A stretch of 27,705 nucleotides of DNA from Patescibacteria group bacterium (GTDB taxonomy: Bacteria; Patescibacteriota; Microgenomatia; UBA8517). This document shows positions 15,987 to 24,000 of this stretch, one piece after another. The translations under genes and the position numbers were made by a program. The DNA is taken from positions 1-27,705 of the forward strand of contig JANWVB010000003.1 of NCBI GenBank assembly GCA_025057695.1, read 5' to 3'. Under the pieces are notes generated by a model, which saw only the letters and a program-made list of their open reading frames with translations, did no database searches and was not told where the DNA came from. Position 1 is the stretch's first letter. The number at the start of each line of letters is the position of its first letter.

Positions 15987-16727
15987 ATGATAAACGCTTT
16001 ATCTACAAGGCAGACAAATATCTTAAGGGCTCTTATTGATGAATATATAGAAACTGCTGAGCCAGTGGGATCTGAAAGTTTGGAAAAGAAGTATAATCTT
16101 GGTGTATCTCCGGCTACAATACGAAATGAAATGGCTCATCTTACAAAAATAGGATATTTGCGTCAGCCACACGCTTCTGCGGGGCGTGTGCCAACGCCTC
16201 TGGCGATGAAGTTTTACATTGACCAATTAATGGAGGAAAGGAAGTTGTCAGTAGCCGAGGAAGTTAAGGCTAAAGAAAATGTTTGGAATGCAAAAAATGA
16301 TTTAGATGAAGTTTTGGAAAAAGCGACATACATGCTTTCGGGCATGACAAAAAATCTTGCCGTTGCCACAGTTTTGCCAAACAAAAAAGTATGGCATTGG
16401 GGGCACTCCAGTGTTTTGCGAAATCCTGAGTTTTATGATGTTAATTTAACAGCCTCTTTGTTTTCATGCATTGAGCAGATAGAGCGTTTGCAGGAACTTT
16501 TCTTTGAACATATGACTGGTAGTACTCCCGTTGAAGTTATTTTTGGTGAAGATTTAGGTTGGCCAGGTTTTGGTCCAGTGGCAATTGTTGGCGCTAGGTT
16601 TAGTGTTCAAGACAAGCAAATAGGGCTTGGGGTTATAGGCCCAATGAGATTGGAATATCAAGAAGTTATCCCAAGGATAAGGTATATTCAAAATTTAATC
16701 GGCGAGGTCTTAGGATATGAAAGATAG
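15987..16727 (+). CDS. hrcA: Heat-inducible transcription repressor HrcA
   Basis: A 246-aa repressor of class I heat-shock genes that binds CIRCE and is itself kept active by chaperones. The N-terminal winged helix (LSTRQTNILRALIDEYIETAEPVGSESL, here residues ~4-32, then VSPATIRNEMAHLTKIGYLRQPHASAGRVPT) is highly conserved. The C-terminal dimerisation part holds GPMRLEYQEVIPRIRYIQNLIGEVL. The family norm is about 340 aa; the shortening lies in the central region, so the inserted domain is reduced while both ends are intact. I use ATG 15987 because the frame's TTG at 15975 lies within a few bases of the predicted transcription start. The stop overlaps grpE by 11 bases. The CIRCE just upstream indicates autoregulation. 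Confidence 0.92.
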   Translation: MINALSTRQTNILRALIDEYIETAEPVGSESLEKKYNLGVSPATIRNEMAHLTKIGYLRQPHASAGRVPTPLAMKFYIDQLMEERKLSVAEEVKAKENVWNAKNDLDEVLEKATYMLSGMTKNLAVATVLPNKKVWHWGHSSVLRNPEFYDVNLTASLFSCIEQIERLQELFFEHMTGSTPVEVIFGEDLGWPGFGPVAIVGARFSVQDKQIGLGVIGPMRLEYQEVIPRIRYIQNLIGEVLGYER

Positions 16728-17217
16728 TAAACAAGCAAAGGTAAAAAAACAAGAGGACGCTCAACAAGCAAGTGGAATTGATCAGTCTAAAAAAGAAGTT
16801 TTAAACGATGCTGAAATGGTTCCTAAAACTCAACTTGCAAGGGCTTTGGCAGATTATGACAATCTAAAAAAGCGTATAGAGCAGGAAAAAAGCGTTTGGT
16901 TAAAATTTGCTACTCAAGAGGTAATTGCCAGGCTTTTACCTGTTTTAGATATGTTTGAAGCAGCGCAAAAGCATTTAAATGATCAAGGTTTGGATATAGC
17001 TTTGAATGGGTTTAAGAAGGTATTGATTGATCAAGATTTGGTTGAGATAATACCAAAGGTAGGTGAAGACTTTGATCATGATTTACATGAAGTTGTAGAA
17101 GTCGTAGATGGGGAAGATGGAAAAATTGTTGAAGTTTTGCAAAGCGGTTGGAAGTTTAAAGAAGGCGCTGTTATAAGACATGCGAGAGTAAAAGTAAGTA
17201 AAAAGCAGTCTAATTAA
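16717..17217 (+). CDS. grpE: Nucleotide exchange factor GrpE
   Basis: A 166-aa cytoplasmic co-chaperone that releases ADP from DnaK. A charged N terminus (~1-40) is followed by the long helix (DYDNLKKRIEQEKSVWLKFA) and ARLLPVLDMFEAA. The beta-wing core contains GEDFDHDLHEVVEVV, LQSGWKFKEGAVIRHARVKVSK. This matches the GrpE signature, including the final G-[WY]-x(n)-R-x(n)-A-x-V pattern. The start overlaps hrcA by 11 bases. GAGGT ends 8 bases before ATG 16717, one of the few plausible Shine-Dalgarno sites in this window, so internal initiation after hrcA is supported. Its length is typical for CPR. Confidence 0.93.
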   Translation: MKDSKQAKVKKQEDAQQASGIDQSKKEVLNDAEMVPKTQLARALADYDNLKKRIEQEKSVWLKFATQEVIARLLPVLDMFEAAQKHLNDQGLDIALNGFKKVLIDQDLVEIIPKVGEDFDHDLHEVVEVVDGEDGKIVEVLQSGWKFKEGAVIRHARVKVSKKQSN

Positions 17218-17314
17218 CAAATTAACAATTGCTAAAGATTTTAATCAGTGCAAAATTTTGATTTTCGCCTTGATTAATGTCTTTAGTAATTTAGCTAAAT
17301 TTGAAATATCGCTT

Positions 17315-19237
17315 ATGGGAAAAATTGTAGGCATAGATCTTGGAACCACCAATAGTGTTGTAGCCGTGATGGAAGGTGGGCAACCTAAAGTGATACCTGC
17401 TTCAGACACCGGCAGAAATGTGACTCCTTCTGTAGTCGAACCAGTGAAAAATCTTGTTGGCGATGTGGCAAAGCGTCAAATGATTTTAAATCCTAAAAAC
17501 ACTATTTATTCCGCCAAGCGGCTAATGGGTAGAAGAATAGATGATGAAGAAGTCAAACGCACACAAAAAATGGTTCCTTTTGAAATTAGGGCAGGCAAAG
17601 ACAGAATGGCTGTGATTAGGGTAGAAGGTAAAGATTATACTCCTCAGGAAATTGGGGCAAGAGTTCTAATGAAGTTGAAAAAAGATGCAGAAGCGTATTT
17701 AGGTGAGACAGTAACACAAGCTGTTATTACAGTTCCAGCTTACTTTGATGATGCTCAACGTCAAGCCACAAAACAGGCTGGTGAGATTGCGGGGCTTAAA
17801 GTGGAGCGTATTATAAATGAGCCGACGGCTGCGGCTTTGGCTTATGGTTTGGATAAGAAAAACGCTCAAAAAATTGCTGTTTATGATCTTGGTGGAGGAA
17901 CTTTTGATATTTCAATTCTCGAGTTAGGAGATGGTGTTTTTGAGGTAAAGGCAACAAATGGTGATACGCATCTTGGAGGAGACGATTTTGATGAAAAACT
18001 AGTGGATTATATTTGTGACGAATTTAAAAAAGATAACGGAGTAGATTTAAGGCAAGATAAGCAAGCTTTGCAAAGAGTAAGGGATGCCGCAGAAAAAGCA
18101 AAGATAGAACTCTCTGCTGCAGCAGAAGTAGAAATCAACCAGCCGTATATTACTCAGCACAATGGGCAACCGCTTCATTTGACAATGAAAATCACTAGGG
18201 CAAAGTTTGAAGGTTTAGTTGCGGATTTGATCGCGCGTACCATGAAACCAGTGGAAGCGGCATTAAAAGACGCAAAACTGAAAGCTTCGGATATTGATGA
18301 GGTGATTATGGTTGGAGGGATGACCCGCATGCCTAAAGTTATAGAAACTGTAAAAGAATTTTTTGGCAAAGAACCGAATAAGTCTGTGAATCCTGACGAA
18401 GTTGTTGCGATTGGAGCGGCTATTCAAGGTGGAGTTTTAGGAGGAGAAGTAAAGGACATTTTACTTTTAGACGTGACACCTCTTACTCTTGCTATTGAAA
18501 CTCTTGGGGGTGTTGCAACTCCAATGATTGCAAGAAATACCACAATTCCGGCTTCCAAGACTGAAATATTTTCAACTGCGGCAGACAATCAGACTCAGGT
18601 TGAAATTCATATTACTCAGGGAGAAAGACCGCTTTCTGTTGATAATAAATCTTTGGGCAGGTTTATTCTTGATGGCATACCACCAGCTCCGCGCGGTATT
18701 CCGCAAATTGAAGTTACTTTTGATATCGACGCCTCAGGAATATTAAAAGTAAGTGCCAAAGACAAGGCAAGTGGTAAGGAGCAACACATTACCATTTCGG
18801 GAGCTGTTGGCTTGTCTGACGAGGAAGTCAAAAAGATGCAAGAAGAGGCTGAAAAGCATAAAGCTGAAGATGAGAAAAAAGCAGAATTGATTATGGCCAA
18901 AAACCAAGCTGATTCCATGGTGGTTGCGGCAGAAAAAGCGCTAAAAGATGCTGGAGAAAAAGCTCCTTCTGATGTCAAGTCTCAAGTGGAAGAAAAAATC
19001 AAAGCAGTAAAAAATTTGTTGGCAAATGAAAATTCAACCAAAGAGCAAATAGAATCTGCAACCAAAGATTTGTCTGAAGCTTTGTCTAAAATTGGCGAGG
19101 CAATGTATAAGAATCAACCATCTGCCGCAGATACCAGTTTTGAAGGTGATAAATCTAGTGCAGATAGCGCTAGCGATTCATCAAAATCTGACAAAAAGAA
19201 GGATGGCGATGTAGAGGAAGGCGAAGTTGTGGGGTAA
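17315..19237 (+). CDS. dnaK: Chaperone protein DnaK (Hsp70)
   Basis: A 640-aa ATP-dependent chaperone. The nucleotide-binding domain starts IVGIDLGTTNSVVAVMEGG and includes the VPAYFDDAQRQATKQAG, NEPTAAALAYGLD, YDLGGGTFDIS and VIMVGGMTRMPKV motifs. The linker KDILLLDVTPLTLAIETLGG leads into the substrate domain (QGERPLSVDNKSLG, PRGIPQIEVTFDIDASGIL). The lid is followed by an acidic, Ser/Asp-rich tail ending EGEVVG, not the EEVD of eukaryotic Hsp70. ATG 17315 gives the canonical start MGKIVGIDLG; a frame extension to TTG 17258 has no Hsp70 similarity. It lies 97 bases after grpE with no second CIRCE, so it is presumably transcribed from the hrcA promoter. Confidence 0.97.
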   Translation: MGKIVGIDLGTTNSVVAVMEGGQPKVIPASDTGRNVTPSVVEPVKNLVGDVAKRQMILNPKNTIYSAKRLMGRRIDDEEVKRTQKMVPFEIRAGKDRMAVIRVEGKDYTPQEIGARVLMKLKKDAEAYLGETVTQAVITVPAYFDDAQRQATKQAGEIAGLKVERIINEPTAAALAYGLDKKNAQKIAVYDLGGGTFDISILELGDGVFEVKATNGDTHLGGDDFDEKLVDYICDEFKKDNGVDLRQDKQALQRVRDAAEKAKIELSAAAEVEINQPYITQHNGQPLHLTMKITRAKFEGLVADLIARTMKPVEAALKDAKLKASDIDEVIMVGGMTRMPKVIETVKEFFGKEPNKSVNPDEVVAIGAAIQGGVLGGEVKDILLLDVTPLTLAIETLGGVATPMIARNTTIPASKTEIFSTAADNQTQVEIHITQGERPLSVDNKSLGRFILDGIPPAPRGIPQIEVTFDIDASGILKVSAKDKASGKEQHITISGAVGLSDEEVKKMQEEAEKHKAEDEKKAELIMAKNQADSMVVAAEKALKDAGEKAPSDVKSQVEEKIKAVKNLLANENSTKEQIESATKDLSEALSKIGEAMYKNQPSAADTSFEGDKSSADSASDSSKSDKKKDGDVEEGEVVG

Positions 19238-19267
19238 ATAATTAAGTGCGAGCTAAAACCAATTAAT

Positions 19268-19909
19268 ATGTCTGAAGTTTTTGTTCCAAGGGAAAATATC
19301 TTAGATGATTTATTGAAAGTAGGCGAAGACAAACCTTTAGGTTACTTGGAAGTGGGCTATATGAGGCTTGCTTTAAACGCGATAGATACTTCAATATGGG
19401 ACTTTTTCAGGAAATTAGATGCTAATGGTAAAAAGGTCAAGGTGTTTCCCCCAAGGTATCGTGACAACCTTGTGCTTGAAAAGATTTGGATCGAATTGCC
19501 TCGTTACAGAGAAGAATTTGGGCCTTTGCAAGATATGCAGGTGTTACCTGGTTGTGTGGCTGAGATTTATACAAGTGATATCGACAGGTTTGAAGGTGTA
19601 AGAAATTTTTTGGAAAGTTTTACTTCTTTGTCGATTGAAGAGATATTATCGCCAGATTCAGAGCTAGCAGAGTTTCAATCAGTTTATGTGTATGACCCAG
19701 AAAGTTTGGCAAAATTACTAAAGGAAAACGAGCATTTGCTGAGAAATTATGGTTGGCCAACCAATCCAAATGAGTTTGTAAATTACGTTTATTTAATTCA
19801 TGCTGACCAAAAAACACCTTTATTTGATCTTATTGCTAATGCTTTTGGCGATAAATCTAATCCAGGAAGAACAGATGTGGAAGGAGATTATGTTGAAGAT
19901 GATGAATAA
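19268..19909 (+). CDS. Unknown 213-aa protein inside the dnaK-dnaJ cluster
   Basis: A soluble, acidic protein without signal peptide or membrane helix. I do not recognise its family. It begins MSEVFVPRENILDDLLKVGE, contains LGYLEVGYMRLALNAID and VFPPRYRDNLVLEKIW, and has a middle segment rich in aromatic and acidic residues (LPRYREEFGPLQDMQ, VLPGCVAEIYTSDIDRFEG). It ends in a very acidic tail (EGDYVEDDE). The single Cys is near residue 98. ATG 19268 follows dnaK by 30 bases with no terminator, so it should be co-induced with the CIRCE-controlled operon. A 227-base gap with a promoter separates it from dnaJ. A co-chaperone, client adaptor or unrelated passenger is equally open. Confidence 0.75.
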   Translation: MSEVFVPRENILDDLLKVGEDKPLGYLEVGYMRLALNAIDTSIWDFFRKLDANGKKVKVFPPRYRDNLVLEKIWIELPRYREEFGPLQDMQVLPGCVAEIYTSDIDRFEGVRNFLESFTSLSIEEILSPDSELAEFQSVYVYDPESLAKLLKENEHLLRNYGWPTNPNEFVNYVYLIHADQKTPLFDLIANAFGDKSNPGRTDVEGDYVEDDE

Positions 19910-20021
19910 AAAGGTTTAATTAAGATTAATATTTGCCACACATAATGTTTAAAAAATTAACTTTTGTCCCTGTTTGTGTCTTAATTATTTAAGAGTTGAT
20001 TTCTGTGTTAGTATGGATCGC

Positions 20022-20051
20022 TTCACAAATTGTCTTTTAATCTTGTATACT
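20022..20051 (+). promoter_or_regulatory. Candidate dnaJ promoter
   Basis: TTCACA (20022-20027), 18 bases, TATACT (20046-20051), the same -10 as the hrcA promoter. The expected start near 20058 gives an ~80-base leader before ATG 20137. Confidence 0.5.
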
Positions 20052-20077
20052 TAGCACTGATTAATGTTTTTTGCTAG
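20051..20077 (+). promoter_or_regulatory. Degenerate CIRCE-like element at the dnaJ promoter
   Basis: The left arm TTAGCACTG matches 8 of 9 CIRCE bases. After exactly 9 bases the right arm TTTTGCTAG matches 5 of 9, keeping TGCTA. It overlaps the last base of the -10 and the expected start point, as at hrcA. HrcA binding would be weaker than at 15947-15973, if it occurs. Confidence 0.45.
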
Positions 20078-20136
20078 AGATATTTGCCTTTGTTGGCGTT
20101 AGTTTGGTAAATAGATAAGTTAATTAATTAATTCTT

Positions 20137-21018
20137 ATGTCCGCTACCAAAACTGATTACTACGATTTACTAGGTGTAAGCAAAAACGCTTCTCTTGAGG
20201 AGATTAAAAAAGCTTACCGCAAACAGGCTCTTGAGTGGCATCCTGATCGTCACCAAGGAGCGGACAAAGAAATGGCAGAGAAGCGTTTTAAAGAAATAAA
20301 TGAAGCGTATCAAGTGCTTTCCGACCCACAGAAAAGACAGGCATATGATCAGTTTGGGCATCAAGCTTTTGCGCCCGGTGGTGGGATGGGAAGCGCTGGA
20401 AGAGCCGGAAGCCCTTTTAGTGGGTTTGGTGGGTTTGGACCTTTTACTTATACTTACACTTATACTTCTGAAAACCCTTTTGGTGGTACTGATTTTGGTG
20501 ATCCTTTTGATATTTTTGAACAATTTTTTGGAAGCGCTTCCCCTTTTAGAAGAAACAGACTCCCTAGATACTCTATAACGATTGATTTTATGGAAGCGAT
20601 GAAAGGAGTTGAAAAGGAGATTGTAGTTAATGGAAAGAAAAGAAAGGTAAAAATTCCAGCAGGGGTTGACGATGGCACAAGAATTCAATTTGACGATTTT
20701 GTTTTATCAATTAACGTTAAGCCAAGCAGTATTTATGAGCGTGATGGACAAGATTTATATATCACAGAAGTCATTCCTATTTCGATGGCTATTCTTGGCG
20801 GAGAGATAAAGGTGCCGACTATTGATGGCGATGTGAAGCTAAAAATTCGACCGGGAACTCAGTCTAATAGCATGATAAGACTTCGTGAACGTGGCGTGCC
20901 AGGATTAAGACACCAAAAGCGTGGAGACCAATATGTGAAAATTCATGTTGCGATACCTGAAAAGTTAACTAGTGAACAAAGAAATTTGGTTAATCAACTT
21001 AGGCTGAAAGGGTTGTAG
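20137..21018 (+). CDS. dnaJ: DnaJ-family co-chaperone without zinc finger (class II, CbpA-like)
   Basis: A 293-aa J-domain protein that stimulates DnaK ATPase and delivers substrates. The J domain (residues ~6-75) includes YYDLLGVSKNASLEEIKKAYRK and the essential HPD at 35-37. A Gly/Phe-rich linker follows (about 78-130: GGGMGSAGRAGSPFSGFGGFG, then GPFTYTYTYTSENPFGG). The C-terminal substrate domains (about 145-290) contain KVKIPAGVDDGTRI, DLYITEVIPISMAILGGEIKVPTIDG and RLRERGVPGL. None of the four CXXCXGXG repeats of class I DnaJ is present, and the protein is about 80 residues shorter than E. coli DnaJ, so it is the CbpA/DnaJB type. Its place in the hrcA cluster supports the dnaJ label functionally. 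ATG 20137 has no Shine-Dalgarno. Confidence 0.9.
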   Translation: MSATKTDYYDLLGVSKNASLEEIKKAYRKQALEWHPDRHQGADKEMAEKRFKEINEAYQVLSDPQKRQAYDQFGHQAFAPGGGMGSAGRAGSPFSGFGGFGPFTYTYTYTSENPFGGTDFGDPFDIFEQFFGSASPFRRNRLPRYSITIDFMEAMKGVEKEIVVNGKKRKVKIPAGVDDGTRIQFDDFVLSINVKPSSIYERDGQDLYITEVIPISMAILGGEIKVPTIDGDVKLKIRPGTQSNSMIRLRERGVPGLRHQKRGDQYVKIHVAIPEKLTSEQRNLVNQLRLKGL

Positions 21019-21039
21019 TTTGATTATTTTTAATGCTTT

Positions 21040-24000
21040 TTGTTGTTGAAATCAATTTTTTACTGGCTTTATACTCATTTTGTGAGTAACTTTGGTGAAA
21101 ATAAAAAAAGTTTCCCTGACATCTTTTACTTTGTTAAAGGTTTATTTGCGAAATTAAAAGTGTTGCATCTTTTTCAAAAATTAAGGTATTGGTATCAAAC
21201 AAGTCCGAAAAAGGCTAAGGTTTACATTTCAATAATTGCCCTTTCCTTTGTCCTATCGGTTTTATTTGTTGTTTTAAGGTTACAGGGTCAAAATAAACTT
21301 CCGTTACCTCCATTTATAACTACCAATTCTAACGATCTCGACTCTGGAGTTTGGCAGAAGATGATGATTTCTGAGAAAAGTGAACCTTTTTTTAATCTTA
21401 ACCCGAATTTAGAAGACGAAAGAATCTATGGGATTGTGCCATCCGCTAAGTTTGTTCTAAGAACACAAAAGCCTGTGGATATTGGTTTCATAAATGAGCA
21501 TATTTCAACCTCCGTTCCGGTAAATGTTGTTCCAGTGAAAGACACAGAATTTGAATTAATTCCGAAAAGAAAACTTTTGCCTAGTGAGGTGATCACATTC
21601 TCCTTTAATCTAAAAGATAAAGAAAAAGATGGGTATTATTTTGATCGGAATTACGGTTGGGCGTATCAAGCTCAGCCAAAATTTGCCGTGAATAGCACAT
21701 TGCCTAAAGACAAAACCAGGGATTTTCCTTTGAATTCTGGTATAGAGATAACATTTAATCTTGATGATTACGAAGACCCTATTAGTTATCTTACGGTGAA
21801 TCCCAAAATTGATTTTCGTCTGGAAAGACGAGGTAGTGTTTTGTCGATTGTGCCGCTTAAGAAACTCTCTCCTAGAACAGTTTATACTGTTACTCTCAAA
21901 AAGGGTTTAAAAGTAGTTAATGGTGTTGACTCCTTGGACAAAGATTTAATTTTTTCTTTTCAAACTGCGGACGAAATCGCAAATGATTATCGGTTTTATT
22001 TAAAGGAGAACTTGCAACAAGTTATTCCCGAGGGCGATGTGATATCTGGGGTGTATTTAGAGAATTGGGATAATGACCAGAATATAAAATTTGAAATTTA
22101 TAAATTGCCTAACGCGAATGTGTTTGTGAATTCCAGAAAACAAATCGACAAAATTGAGGACTGGTGGCGTTATTTTCCAGAACAATACAATATAAACACT
22201 AAAGATTTTACAAAAATATCCGAAGGTGAGACAAAAATAGAAAAAATTGACGATGTTAACTATGTAAAAGTTCCAAGCAAGTTAAGTGAAGGTTTTTATT
22301 TAGTTAAATTTTATTATGACAATAACAAAAAACTTGAACAGCTATGGCTTCAAGTTACCCCTTTGATGGGGTATGTTTCTGTCGCGAAGGAAAATACCTT
22401 ATTTTGGTTGAATTCGGTGGATGGATCGCCTATTGCAAGTGCAAGTGTTAGTGTTATGAATTCATCGATTAGCTATTCTACTAATGAAGAAGGTATTGCG
22501 CTATTTGCTACTCCCAAAAGCTTTTTCGAAGGAGATAAAAAGTATTTTGAAATTACAAACAGGGATAATAAAAAGCTAATTTTGCCTGTTGGGTCGTTAA
22601 ACGACTTGGAAAAGCCGGGCAAATTAACAAAAGATGATTACTGGTCGTACATTTACACAGATAGGTATATGTATAAACCCAGTGACACTTTGTATTTTTG
22701 GGGGGTGGCGAAAAATCGCAATACCAATTCTTCAGTTTCTGAGGTTGAGGTAAAACTTACTTCTTCTTATGATTATGACAGTAACTTCTATGGCTATAAC
22801 AAGGTTGAAGCAATTAGAAAGATTTCCACATCATCCAATGGTAGTTTTATAGGTAGTTTTAAAATTGACGATTTAACAAACCGTCATTATGAATTGTTGG
22901 TATTTGTTGATGGGATTGTCATAGCTAGGAGTGTGGTTTTGATTGAGGAATATGTAAAACCAGAGCTGAAGATCGAGGTTTCATCCAATAAAAAGGCAGT
23001 TTTTGCTGGAGAGGAAGTTGAGTTTTCTGGCAGAGTTAGTTTTTTTGACGGAACTGCCGCAAGTTATGTTCCTTTGTCGGTAATTAAAGGTTCTAATATT
23101 ATCGCTAAGCTTGAAACAGGGAGAGATGGGGAGTTTGTTTACAAATATGTTACTTCTTATTCTGAGAATAAATACTATCCAAGTTATGAAACATTAGAGA
23201 TTAGTTTAGACAAATCAGAATTTGCCGGAATTTACCAGAATGTTGCAGTTTTGGTGTATGGTTCTAGGTTTAAGGTTGAAAGCAAAGCTAATCTGGATGG
23301 CGGTAATGCAAGAATAAAAGCTACTGTTTTTAACATTGATTTAGGTCCTTTTAATGAAGGTGTTACGTCTGAAGTAAAGTCGGGTGTTGTAGGAGGGCAG
23401 AAAGTTGTTGTTCGTTCAAAAAGGACATGGTACGAAAGAATTGAAGATGGTACTTATTATGACTTTGTCGAGAAAGTTACCCGCACCAAGTATAAGTATA
23501 GCACACACCAAGAAGATTTTCCAGACAAAGAACTTTTGACTAATAATGATGGGCAGATAGACTATCAAGTACCACTTTCTAAAGGTAGTTCTTATACATT
23601 TGAGATTATTGCTAAGGATAAAGATGGACGCTCTCCGATTAGCAGAGAGTACCTATACTATTATGATGAAATTGATGTTGATAACGAGAGTTTTTCTTCT
23701 CCTTATCTGAAGCTTGAGAAAGGTTTTAATGCTTTTTCTGTTGGTGAAAATGTTGACATTAAGATTTATAAAGATAATAAAAATTATCCTGACAATGAGA
23801 AAAATAAGTTTCTTTTTATTAAAGCAAATAGAGGAAATTTGTCTTTTTCTTTGAAGGATGAACCATCTTTTGGTTTTGTTTTTGAAGAATCGCACAAGCC
23901 AAACATATATGTTGGCGCGATTGTATTTACGGGCAAGATTTACGAAGAAGTAGAAGCTTCTTGTGATAGGTCTTGGATCTGCGACTATTATTATTCATCT

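Noticed and set aside
17258..17314. TTG-initiated N-terminal extension of dnaK
   Set aside because: The 19 extra residues have no Hsp70 similarity, and ATG 17315 gives the canonical N terminus.
17218..17314. Possible second CIRCE before dnaK
   Set aside because: GCTAAAG and AGTGC fragments occur, but no arm pair with 9-base spacing can be formed.
18616..18978. A 120-codon minus-strand frame inside dnaK
   Set aside because: Ser/Ala-rich antisense shadow of a strongly conserved gene.
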